Assembly (NCBI GenBank): GCA_023212725.1
Contig: JALBYF010000057.1
Coordinates: 1 to 64,000, forward strand
Origin: Tranzscheliella williamsii
Taxonomy: Eukaryota; Basidiomycota; Ustilaginomycetes; Ustilaginales; Ustilaginaceae
Length of the DNA stretch: 64,000 nt
Reading direction: 5' to 3'
Shown: piece after piece, positions 1-8,607 of the stretch
How the letters are laid out: each line of letters opens with the position of its first letter
Numbering within the stretch: position 1 is the stretch's first letter
Program-made: the position numbers and the translations under genes
Notes under the pieces: generated by a model
Seen by the model: the letters and a program-made list of their open reading frames with translations, nothing else
What the model was told of the DNA's origin: nothing
The model's database searches: none

Positions 1-1502
1 ACAATGCCTGGCCATGCTTGGATGGATTTTGCACTGCCAAATCCCAAAAAGCGCACCGGTCACAGGTTTTGGAACCCATTAGTACAGATTTCATGGTGTC
101 GGAGGGACTTTTCGGAAGCGCCTTGTAATTATGAATCTCGCATCAAAAGAAAGGCGCCGCTGCAGAGTCGAGCTTGCCAAGCTCGATAAACATAAGATGA
201 GTTGAGAAGCCCAGCAACATTGTGCCGCTAGGATGACGGTGGCCGGGCATGCGCATGGTCGGATAGGTGTTGCGTGCTGCCTACATGGGCTTCTACGGCA
301 GGTATGATTGTTCCCGGCTCGACAAGGAACGCTACGAGATCATGATCAGGCGGTGTCTAGAGCGGCACTGTGACTGTGATAAGGGTCTATCGACAGTGTA
401 GTGCAGTCCTGCGAGGTAGCAGCCGCCCGCCTTCCAGCTTAGGAGTACGTACAGAGAACGTTAGTCGTAGCTGCAGGTACATTGTGAGTGTGCGTGGCAG
501 CCTTCCACCCACTCTCGTTGACCCATTTTGGATCAGCGTTGTGAGCCAGCGACCGGCGCGATCGCATCGTGCTGCTGAGTATCGCGCTTCATCACCCGGG
601 CGTGCCAGCACGGGCATCACTTGCCCACATGAGCGCAGTCTGTCGAGATGATTGCCTCTCCTGTTAGTAACGCCATCACAGGAGACGAACAGCGACTGCC
701 GCACGGCGAGACGATGTCAAAACACCCAGTAGCAAACGACCGCACCATGCTAGCGGATCTTGCGGTGCCGGCGAGCAGCTGCTCAATCGGCGAGCAAGAG
801 GTGCCGTAGCTAAAACTCTTCTATCAACGCTGGACTTCCGCTCGCATCGGGCCCCACCCCCCATCCTCCGCTCAGCTACTTGCGCCGGCCATGGGCGGGC
901 CAGCACCGCTTACACACCGGCCACCATGGCAAGCCGGTCTAGCGGATAAAGTCACAGTCCCACTCACGCTAGCGCTGGATGTTGGGATGGCGGTTATGCG
1001 GGAAGCTGCAAACGCACGCTGCCGATCTTGAGGTGTTCGCAAGGGGTTGCTGGCGACCCAGTGGGCGCTGACGTGCTTTCCCTGCATCCACAGCAAAGTC
1101 TCGCGGCGGGCCGGCGTTTCCTGTCAACTCGACTGACTCGCTTACATTACTTCTCATTTCGCAGAAACGCATCGGAATCACATCTTGGGAGTGATAAAAC
1201 AACACACCTCAAAAGGCGAGATCTGAATAAAACAACAAGTGATGTGTAAAAAGTCGAGAGGCGTTGACCTGCAGATTGCTGCTTTGTGCTTGCCGCTGGG
1301 ATGTCTTTGCTCTCCTTTGCCTTTGTGCTCGAGCTCTGTCATAGGAAGGATAGCAACGCGCAGCCTAAAATGTGCCGAGTTCTGCAAACATCTAGCTGAC
1401 TAGTGTACATGGGGAAAGCAGACGTGCACCAGTGAGGTCGCCGGGCAGGTTCAGATTTCTTACTATCCCACCTAGAATGGGGTCGATAACGACGCTGAGC
1501 GA
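1..1502. other. No gene recognised
   Basis: I see no reading frame with recognisable protein features, no tRNA B-box and no clear repeat in this stretch. The short open frames on both strands have no membrane, motif or codon-use pattern that would favour one. It lies downstream of the minus-strand gene ending at 1503, so the last few hundred bases are probably its 3' untranslated region; the rest may be 3' flank of a gene off the left edge. Confidence 0.5.
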
Positions 1503-3158
1503 CTAAGTCAGTCCTGTGTCATCGTCTATGTCTGATTGAGAGTTAGCAGCGGCGCGGCGTTGACGAAGGAGATCCTCGTAAAGTTCATGCCCCAGATCGC
1601 CGCTGCGATTTGCCTTGACTGCCTTAATAATTCGATCTTTGTGAAGTGCCAAAAAGTCTCCCTCCCTCCAGCCCTTGAGAACGTACCAACCGTCGAACCG
1701 GCGCTGCAGACAAAGTTTGCTGGCGGTGTGCTCGTCCTCGGGTAGCGTAGAGCTAGGAGTGGACAGCATAGCTAAGCTAGGTTGCCGTAGCGCTACATGA
1801 TTAATCTCTTGCAGGTGCGCCAACACCTCATCGCGAGAGTAAGAAGCTGGACAGTCCACAAGCCGCTCCCAGCTCTTGATTGGCCATGTGAAACCCACTG
1901 TGTCATGGACACGAACGTCTCTCTGTACCAGGAACAGACATATCGGAAAGGCGATGAAGAGAGAGAGTAGTGATAACTCTGCAATGAAACCTATAGGGGA
2001 GGTAAAGAAGTGCTCGATATTGATGAAGATATAAACCAATACGCTTCCTGCAATGGCTGGGAGCAGGATTCCCTGCGCTCTGAGATCGTGTTGGAAAAGG
2101 AGTCTCGTTGTTCGGAAGTTGGCTGTGGACTGGGCAGAGCAAAGAACCTGAGATGGTGAGACAGGTTCAACACTGAGTTGCACGGAATGCAGCTCGCTAC
2201 CGCAACTAAAGAGCCCAGGTCGATTGGTGGTGGAAAGTAGGCTTTCAGCCGCAAGAATATCGTTGACGGAACGACTTAATCCGGGTAGATCCCACCCATA
2301 TATTTGGCTTGTAACAACCAATACCCGGTTGCCCAGGGGATTGGAAGCTAAAAAGTCGTCTAAACAAGAGAGGATGGTTGTGCGACTTGCCACCATCCCC
2401 ATCCTATTCGGATTGGCTTCAAGATGTTCGGCAATAGTACCCTGCCCATAGCTAACTTCTTCAATGAGATGTCTGGGTGCCCAAGTTGGGAGGAGGGACA
2501 TCACATCGGCTGGACCTATATCGCTAGGCACGATGTCTCCGTTTACGTTCTTAACACTGAGGCCCACCGCTGAGGCTTTTGCATGCTCTCTCTCCAGCCA
2601 GGCTGACCCGCTCCTGTTAGTCGATGTCGAAGGCAAAATAGGCTGTCGTAACTTGCTGACCTCGATAATCTTCCTTAATGAGGTTTTTCCTCGAAGCCTT
2701 GGAACCGAGTCAGGCGGTGAATACATGATTCCTCCCTTGGGCGACACCATGTGCAGAGGCGGAAGGGGTATTGTGAAGGAGAAGGGTATGAAGGCAAATT
2801 TCTGTGTAGGAATGCCGGTGATGCGCAGAGAAAACTGAGGGGGCTGTGTCGGTCGCGACTTGTTCAGATACCCGAGAAGCGTTGTGGACGAAGAAAGGAG
2901 CACATCTTTGTAGTCGATATATGTGATGCCGTCAACCACCGTATGGCGCTCAGGCACTGCAGACGGAGTATCTTCTGTGGGTGTTACGAAACGGTCGTCC
3001 TCGTCTGTTATTGAAATGGCAGAGTATCCATCTTTTCGCAGAGCCGGTATGCGATCCTTGTCAAGTTGGGGAAGATGAGATGTTGCATCCAGTCCATCAT
3101 ACTCGGGAGGGTTTGGAGGGAAATGGAAACCAAGGCTGTAGTTCGTCCCCGACATCAT
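1503..3158 (-). CDS. Hypothetical two-TM membrane protein, 551 aa
   Basis: This is an uninterrupted frame of 551 residues that starts with two consecutive ATG codons (3158 and 3155). I do not recognise the family. The N-terminal 360 residues are hydrophilic, with a Pro-rich start (HFPPNPPEYDG) and many Ser/Thr. Two hydrophobic stretches follow at about residues 365-385 (LLPAIAGSVLVYIFINI) and 395-415 (FIAELSLLSLFIAFPICLFLV), separated by a short polar loop, which suggests a hairpin with both termini on the same side. The region after it contains a compact Trp/Arg-rich segment (RRFDGWYVLKGWREGDF) that looks folded, then an Asp-rich end. No catalytic motif is visible. Its length, lack of stops and typical amino-acid composition make it a probable real gene; a missed 5' exon cannot be excluded. 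Confidence 0.6.
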   Translation of the reverse strand: MMSGTNYSLGFHFPPNPPEYDGLDATSHLPQLDKDRIPALRKDGYSAISITDEDDRFVTPTEDTPSAVPERHTVVDGITYIDYKDVLLSSSTTLLGYLNKSRPTQPPQFSLRITGIPTQKFAFIPFSFTIPLPPLHMVSPKGGIMYSPPDSVPRLRGKTSLRKIIEVSKLRQPILPSTSTNRSGSAWLEREHAKASAVGLSVKNVNGDIVPSDIGPADVMSLLPTWAPRHLIEEVSYGQGTIAEHLEANPNRMGMVASRTTILSCLDDFLASNPLGNRVLVVTSQIYGWDLPGLSRSVNDILAAESLLSTTNRPGLFSCGSELHSVQLSVEPVSPSQVLCSAQSTANFRTTRLLFQHDLRAQGILLPAIAGSVLVYIFINIEHFFTSPIGFIAELSLLSLFIAFPICLFLVQRDVRVHDTVGFTWPIKSWERLVDCPASYSRDEVLAHLQEINHVALRQPSLAMLSTPSSTLPEDEHTASKLCLQRRFDGWYVLKGWREGDFLALHKDRIIKAVKANRSGDLGHELYEDLLRQRRAAANSQSDIDDDTGLT

Positions 3159-4196
3159 CGAGGATGCAGATTTGGCTGGCTATGACGAAAGGAAGGGAAC
3201 AAAGGAGCTGATAATATATTGCGCTCTTTGAGGACGCCAGCTAGTCCATTCACATTACATAGAAAAGCTGTGGAGATGCCGATTGAGTGAGGATCAGTTC
3301 TCATGTATGCAAGTGGCGTAATATGGCTGTGCATGCAAAGATCGCACCGCAGCACGACCGTATCACGCTAAGCGCCTAGCGCGTACACAGCCTATTCATG
3401 CGTCTTATTTTTGCTCGTTGCTATCGGCCCCTTCTTTCCCACCGGCTAATGCTCATATGACGTTCAGTATACACGAGACCACACCTAGTTGTTGACGCCC
3501 ATCGCACAGTGTAAAATGACAGCGCCAAATGTCCCGACCTGAAGAGCTGTCCGTCTCGCGCCATGATTTCTGTCTACTCTGCGAACTCGGGACCAGAGAC
3601 ATATTGGCAATTTCACCGCTCTGTCACCCTAGATTATTGTCTGTGTCGAGCCGACGCTGCCACAAGATTGTCGAACCCCGCTGTGTGTCACAGGGTTCAT
3701 CCTAAGAGAGGGACTTGGTTGGACCAAGGGTGGTATCTAGTCGCGTGGTGGCTATCTAGATCTACTTACTGTCACATATCGAATTTCTGCAGCGGACGCC
3801 ACTCAACTACCGGTGGCACGAGAACGAGTCACCATCAACCACAACGTTGCGTCAGCGACAGGGAACACGCCATCCGTAAGATGCAGGAAGAAAGATCAAG
3901 TCACGTTCGGAGGCAGTGCGGGCGGCATGCGAAGTACCCCAGAAAATCAGTCAGCGCTGTATTGACGACGGAGGTCATGGGGCGGTCAGCTGCAGTAAGG
4001 AAGCATACTCGACGTGCAACAAAGTTGTTCTCTACAGTGAACCACGCCGTCACACATACGCATAATCTTTCAGCGCAGGTCGCATCGATGACAGCAATGA
4101 GAGACTAGAAGCTTGTTCATGGTAGTCGAGTCGACGCATATATAGATTGAATGCACAACCACCGTGGCTCAGTCCACATCTTCGATCGAAGGCGTG
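3159..4196. other. Intergenic, no gene recognised
   Basis: This stretch lies upstream of the two-TM gene and downstream of UBC6, both on the minus strand. One 181-codon plus-strand frame (3563-4108) has no recognisable motif and an irregular composition rich in His, Arg and Cys; I treat it as chance. A TATA-like run (tatatagattga) lies near 4139. Promoter elements for the gene at 3158 and the 3' end of UBC6 are expected here, but none is distinctive. Confidence 0.4.
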
Positions 4197-5420
4197 CTAG
4201 ATTATGCCGTTTGCGCTGGCATTCATGAGTCTGCTGATGAAAAGATATGCAAGCACTGCCAAGAGGAGGAGAGATGAGCGAAGACCAAAGAAGTCCCGCC
4301 TCATGTTGTTGTTGATGCGATTCGGATTGGCTTGAACCTGGGAGTTGCTCGAAATATCTGGTATTCTAGACTCAACGGACATTGCGTTGGACACCGGCGC
4401 TGTAGATATCAACGTTGAGGACGATGAGGATGATGTTAAGCGCTCCCTTAGCTCTGCCAGATCGAAAGAGTAAAGAAGGCGAAGAGGGATGCCAGCATCA
4501 GTAAGATGTCGTTGCTCAGTAGGCAGTGGGAAACGTTGGCAAAGAGTCGCTTACGCTTGCAAAGCCGACCGCTGCTGCTATGATCACGCACCGTGTGATG
4601 CACCGTCCCCTTTTGCGGGAACCATAGTCTGCCTGGCCTTATCGAGGCTAGGCACATTGCTAGACCGGGATGCGGTTCCAGCTTCGCTTGATCCAGAAGC
4701 GATAGCGTTTGGAGATGCGCCACCCATGTTGGGTAGGTCAGTTACTTCAGGCCGCGAGTGTTCGGGGAAGACTTGGCAAAAGCGCTTCTGCGTGAGGTTG
4801 AATGCGTGCGACTGCGCTGCCAACTTTTTACGATCGGCGTCACTGGCTGTGACTGAACCGGTGGTCATTTCGTCAGAGCACATGAACGAAAGTAGGCCGA
4901 TGAGGATGGTGGAGGTGTTCCAGCCTGGCTGCCAAGTGTGGGGATGGTAGTCGCTCATTGAGGTGCAGATCTTGGTGTTAGGAGCGAAGCGGCCGCTGGG
5001 AGTCTGCATCTTGATGCCGGGTGGTTTGAAGGGAAATTCGGGCGGGAAGAGAAGCTGGCCATGGTACTCTCCGCCAGCATACGGTGTGTCGGGAGGACCT
5101 CTGAGGATGTAATGCCTGCCACGTGCAGAATCGGAATCGGTCCGTCAGCGAGTCTTACTACTGGCGATATGTCAAGCACAGGAGGAGGAAGTGTGAGCTC
5201 CAGGTGGAGCTGCAACAATGAGGACATACCATTCAAGGATGTTGTCTTCGCGAGGTCGAGCGTAGACCAGAGGCGGAGGGTCCTTCTCCATGAGCTGCGC
5301 CTCTTTCGTTAGCTGTGCAAGACAGAGGGCGGGGTCGGGAGTATGTTAGGATCGCACCGCACCTCAAGAACCGCAGCACCACAAAGCTCTCACCCTCTTA
5401 ACGGCAGCTTTGCTCGCCAT
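4197..5420 (-). CDS. UBC6: UBC6: tail-anchored ER ubiquitin-conjugating enzyme E2 (UBE2J type)
   Basis: UBC6 charges ubiquitin on a cysteine at the cytosolic face of the ER and works with ER-associated degradation ligases (family knowledge). I rebuilt it from four exons on the minus strand: 5394-5420, 5230-5312, 4592-5115 and 4197-4453, which sum to 891 nt and 296 residues with all junctions in frame and GT..AG borders. The N-terminus MASKAAVKRLTKEAQ matches the family start. The core shows FPPEFPFKPP, then TPSGRFAPNTKIC, where the Cys is the catalytic residue, and SMSDYHPHTW, the UBE2J signature that replaces the usual HPN-containing E2 motif. A Ser/Thr-rich linker leads to a single C-terminal hydrophobic helix (LLLLAVLAYLFISRLM), the tail anchor. 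The last intron (4454-4591) separates the linker from the anchor. A notable detail is Thr directly after the catalytic Cys, where yeast has Leu. Confidence 0.93.
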
Positions 5421-5562
5421 GTTGGCGTTTGACCAGAAGGGTATGTGCGATGTTGACAAGAACCACGGCAGGAAGACGAACGGTTGGGGCACGGATCACC
5501 ACAAAGCCACAACGTTTGCCTGACTCAAGATGAAGTGTAGGCAGTGCAGAGCGTGCACTGAT

Positions 5563-5616
5563 TGCGTAGATGGGTGACTGCGTAGATGGGTGACTGCGTA
5601 GATGGGTGACTGCGTA
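5563..5616. repeat. 16-bp tandem repeat, about 3.4 copies
   Basis: The unit tgcgtagatgggtgac is repeated three times without change (5563-5578, 5579-5594, 5595-5610) and followed by a partial copy (tgcgta). It sits about 150 bp upstream of the UBC6 start codon, in noncoding sequence. Perfect identity suggests recent expansion by slippage. No known binding site is recognised. Confidence 0.9.
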
Positions 5617-5952
5617 AAGCAGGAAAGGGGTGAAGCTTTTGATTAAGTGGTCCGAGGTGTGGTGGGGACGTACAGCAAAGCCGAAGCCCGATCTGCCGAG
5701 TGCAGGGTTAACCGCGTGAACCAACACGACCTAATCTCATCCGAAATAAGCAATTTCAGGCTCTGCGACTCGCCGCACATTGCCGTCCACTACACACTGC
5801 CATCCATGCTATCTCGTTCATACTTGTACAGCAGGTCTCAAATGATTGGCAGCCACATCGTTCCCAATCGTGGGAAAAGAAGAATCGTAGGTGCACACCC
5901 AATCGCTCTGCAAAGAAAGCACGCCAAGCTAATCTCATCTAGTTACGCCAAC

Positions 5953-5958
5953 AAAAAA
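5953..5958 (-). terminator. Pol III terminator of tRNA-Glu
   Basis: A run of six T on the minus strand begins 4 nt after the last base of the tRNA-Glu gene, the usual position and length for RNA polymerase III termination. Confidence 0.8.
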
Positions 5959-5962
5959 CCAT

Positions 5963-6070
5963 TTCCCGGCCAGGGAATCGAACCCTGATCTGAGCAGATA
6001 ACATCAAGACGGCTATCACCATCGATGAAGTCTTGAGAGTGCCCTATACTGACCATTGTACTAACTGGGA
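5963..6070 (-). tRNA. tRNA-Glu(CTC) with 36-nt intron
   Basis: Reading the minus strand from 6070, the acceptor strand TCCCAGT, D-stem GTAC/GTAT, anticodon stem GGGCA/TGCTC and T-arm CAGGG-TTCGATT-CCCTG all fold, ending in GCCGGGA plus discriminator A at 5963. The loop CTCTCA places anticodon CTC at 6035-6037, which decodes GAG (Glu). The 3' half of the anticodon stem appears only after 36 extra bases (5998-6033), inserted between positions 37 and 38, the standard place for a nuclear tRNA intron. The intron contains a complementary pair AAGAC/GTCTT that can form a stem. The acceptor stem has one A-C mismatch (positions 5-68) and a terminal T-G pair. Identity as a tRNA is very likely; whether it is fully functional with the mismatch is less certain. 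Confidence 0.85.
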
Positions 6071-6406
6071 CGTGCTGTTATACGAATTTGCCATATATGT
6101 CATGATATATCCGTTTTTGGTTTTATACCCCCTCCCGTACAAAGGCATACGGCTTTCACACGCTCTTACGTGGTTACCACCAACCGGCTGAATGGCGGAG
6201 TCCCCGCTCATCTTCGTTGCTTCTCAGTTATGCTGGTTAGCTATAAGAGCGGATCGCGTTCGCTGGCAACCACCTTCGAACACCCCGACCTAAACGAACA
6301 GTTGGGACGATCAGGCTTCCTCCCGGCTCGACTAGCTCCAGACCTATACCCCAATCGAAACCTCGAGTGAAAAGCTAGTCTACGCAACTTGCACAACCTA
6401 CGCATC
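6071..6406. other. Leader between tRNA-Glu and the hydrolase
   Basis: No gene is seen. The stretch holds the 5' flank of the tRNA and the promoter and leader of the hydrolase gene starting at 6407. AT-rich sequence near 6080-6130 (catatatgtcatgatatatcc) is a plausible core promoter region for either gene. Confidence 0.35.
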
Positions 6407-7903
6407 ATGGCGTCTTTGACTTCGTCTCAAGGTTCTGTCTCGTCAGAGAAGGCGAGCCTAGCCAAGCAGCGAAGATTAGATCCTGCTGTCATTGCCGCCA
6501 TCCAGAGAGCTTCGCCCCCCAAACCTCGTTATCTAATGCCCTTCCTGCGTCTACTCCTGTTTCAGCTCTACTTTCTGCCAACTTGCGCAATCGCCGTGCC
6601 ACTATTCTTGCTCCGCTCGCTCATTCCAGCGTTGCGTCTGAACCGGAACTGGAGCATCATTACTTCCACCTATGTGCTTTTGATTCGACGTGCGATGCGT
6701 AACCTTATCCGCTTCCAAGTCCAGCCCATCGTTCCACGCAAAGGCGGTTTGCGCGACAGAAATACGCTTTTGGCCGTCGTTCTTGGCGCTCTTAATTTGT
6801 CGGGGCCCGGTGGCTCTGTCACTCATACAAAGGAAAGTATCAAGGCCATCAAGCTCGATGCGCAAACCGGCAGAATCGACAAAGTTTGGTTCCCCGGGGC
6901 CGGTCCCGAATATCTGGATGGCATCCTGGCCATCAAGACCGGACCGAATGACAGGCGCCGAATCGAGACACATGCCTATACTGGACCGCCTCTACTCGAC
7001 GCCAAATGGACAAAGTGGCACGTTCGAGCCTTCTGGTTCACCCACAAACCGCATCAGATCCCTCCACAGCCCAGGTCGTCCACCAAGCCCAATCGCCCAG
7101 TCCTATGCTACTTCCACGGCGGAGCCGGTGTCACCTTCAACGCTGGAGACCCTGCTATGGGCCAATGCCTTGCCAAGAACCTCGCTAGAACCTCGGACAT
7201 CGATGTCTTTTCCATCGACTACAATTTGGCTCCCTTCGCTCCTGCTCCCACCCAGCTCTACCAAGCATTGTCCGGATACCTCTATTTGCTGAACGAGATC
7301 GGCTATACCGCGGAGCAGATCTATATCGGAGGAGATAGCCATGGTTCTTGGCTGACCCTGCAGTTGGAACGCTACCTTCGCTGCTACAAAGAACTTATTT
7401 TCCCGGATCCAGCTAACACAACATTGGCGGGGCTTATTCTACTGTCACCCTACGTCGCGGTTAACGACTTGTCTTTCCCCAGCAGAGAGGCCAACGTTCA
7501 CCAAGACATCATCAACCTCGATTACGAAAACTGGGGCAACAAGGCCGCCAACCTTCAAGCCCTCCCATTCCCACTCACTGACCCTTGGATCCATCACGTC
7601 AACAAGTCTATCCCAGAATTGGCAGCTATGCCGCCCACTTTCATAGCTAACGGAGGAGTTGAGGTCCTCCTTTCCGAGGGAGAATACTTTGCGAATCAGC
7701 TTCGCAAGGCGAATAACCTGCCTCCTTCGACATCGAGCCCCAAAGTGATTCTCAGTCCCGGAGAGCTCAACTGCAAAGTCGTACATCACGTCTACCCCTA
7801 CATGGTGCACGACTACTTTACAATGGATACTGAAGTGTCCAAGGCTAAGCAGGTTTATAAGCAGATCGGGACATGGATCAAGTACACTCGAAGCTCACAA
7901 TGA
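6407..7903 (+). CDS. Membrane-anchored alpha/beta hydrolase (HSL/esterase type), 498 aa
   Basis: This predicted serine esterase or lipase belongs to the hormone-sensitive-lipase branch of the alpha/beta hydrolases. ATG at 6407 is the first in-frame start; sequence upstream lacks one. Residues about 45-75 hold a strongly hydrophobic segment (LLLFQLYFLPTCAIAVPLFLL) that probably anchors it to a membrane. The oxyanion-hole motif is YFHGGAG, and the nucleophile elbow is GGDSHGS with the catalytic Ser. A likely acid lies near ANGGVEVLLSEGE, and the His near YPYMVHDYF completes the triad. The layout resembles fungal membrane-bound sterol acetyl-esterases (SAY1 type), but substrate cannot be read from sequence. 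The nucleophile motif has His where GDSAG is usual. There are no introns. It runs convergently toward VPS16, about 700 bp away. Confidence 0.85.
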   Translation: MASLTSSQGSVSSEKASLAKQRRLDPAVIAAIQRASPPKPRYLMPFLRLLLFQLYFLPTCAIAVPLFLLRSLIPALRLNRNWSIITSTYVLLIRRAMRNLIRFQVQPIVPRKGGLRDRNTLLAVVLGALNLSGPGGSVTHTKESIKAIKLDAQTGRIDKVWFPGAGPEYLDGILAIKTGPNDRRRIETHAYTGPPLLDAKWTKWHVRAFWFTHKPHQIPPQPRSSTKPNRPVLCYFHGGAGVTFNAGDPAMGQCLAKNLARTSDIDVFSIDYNLAPFAPAPTQLYQALSGYLYLLNEIGYTAEQIYIGGDSHGSWLTLQLERYLRCYKELIFPDPANTTLAGLILLSPYVAVNDLSFPSREANVHQDIINLDYENWGNKAANLQALPFPLTDPWIHHVNKSIPELAAMPPTFIANGGVEVLLSEGEYFANQLRKANNLPPSTSSPKVILSPGELNCKVVHHVYPYMVHDYFTMDTEVSKAKQVYKQIGTWIKYTRSSQ

Positions 7904-8607
7904 AAAGGCCCACTCCTCTTGCGCAACAGATACTATGCACTGTCCCATCTATCGTCACAGGCAATGTCAAAGCAGGATGTAGGGCAGCGCACTATACCGT
8001 GAGGAAGGCAGTGTTGTGGTGCAGGCGGCGACAGTTCCTCTGGCTGTGTTAGCGACCCTGACGGCGGTCTCGCTGTTGAGTGAGAAAGCGATGCTAACTG
8101 GATCTGCCGCACCGATCAGTTCGAACAGCTCACTCACCCACTAAGACAAGTAGTGGAGCAGTTTGCCATAAGACAATGGCAAGCAAGGAGACAGCGGTGC
8201 AAAGCAGGGCGGGAGCGGGACTGTATCCCGAGGAAAAGAAGCGGAGCAAGGTCGCCATATTACGACCACCGGTGGGAATCTGGGCGATGGTTGTGTCCCG
8301 ACCAAAATGGATCTCCGTAGCTTGCATATCGTGCGCCAAGGCAAGTTTCTCATTTGACACTCCTTTTCCTTTGCAGTGGATCATGTCACGGGGGCTTGTT
8401 CGTCTAGAGGGTGTTTGGGGGGTGATACGACTACATGTGTTTCTGCGCCTACATCTGGCATGACCATGGTCGTGCATGTGGTGCAAGGGCAACAGTGACT
8501 GAACAGAGCTTGACGCAGCAGACCCGGGTATCGAATGTGAGGGTTTTGGCCATGTGCTTTATCACAAGCGCAGACCTGGCGATGGGCTATGAGCTGCCGC
8601 TTCAAAG
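7904..8607. other. Convergent 3' region between hydrolase and VPS16
   Basis: Both flanking genes end here, so most of the 700 bp should be 3' untranslated sequence. It is longer than typical for two fungal 3' UTRs. A 42-codon minus-strand frame with a hydrophobic helix is listed separately as a weak candidate. Confidence 0.4.
8130..8258 (-). CDS. Candidate 42-aa single-TM microprotein (weak)
   Basis: A minus-strand frame starting at ATG 8258 encodes MATLLRFFSSGYSPAP followed by a hydrophobic helix (LLCTAVSLLAIVLWQ) and a short end. It resembles a small membrane protein in shape, but no family is recognised, and it lies in the spacer between two convergent genes. The same frame is open upstream to 8492 without an obvious start context. 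It could be chance; conservation in related genomes would be the deciding evidence. Confidence 0.2.
   Translation of the reverse strand: MATLLRFFSSGYSPAPALLCTAVSLLAIVLWQTAPLLVLVGE

Larger units (their letters stand above)
5421..5962. other. UBC6 upstream region with 16-bp tandem repeat
   Basis: No gene is recognised. The stretch is the promoter side of UBC6 and the terminator side of the tRNA-Glu gene. It holds one short tandem repeat, listed separately. Confidence 0.4.

Noticed and set aside
3563..4108. 181-codon plus-strand frame
   Set aside because: Irregular composition rich in His, Arg and Cys with no motif; likely chance.
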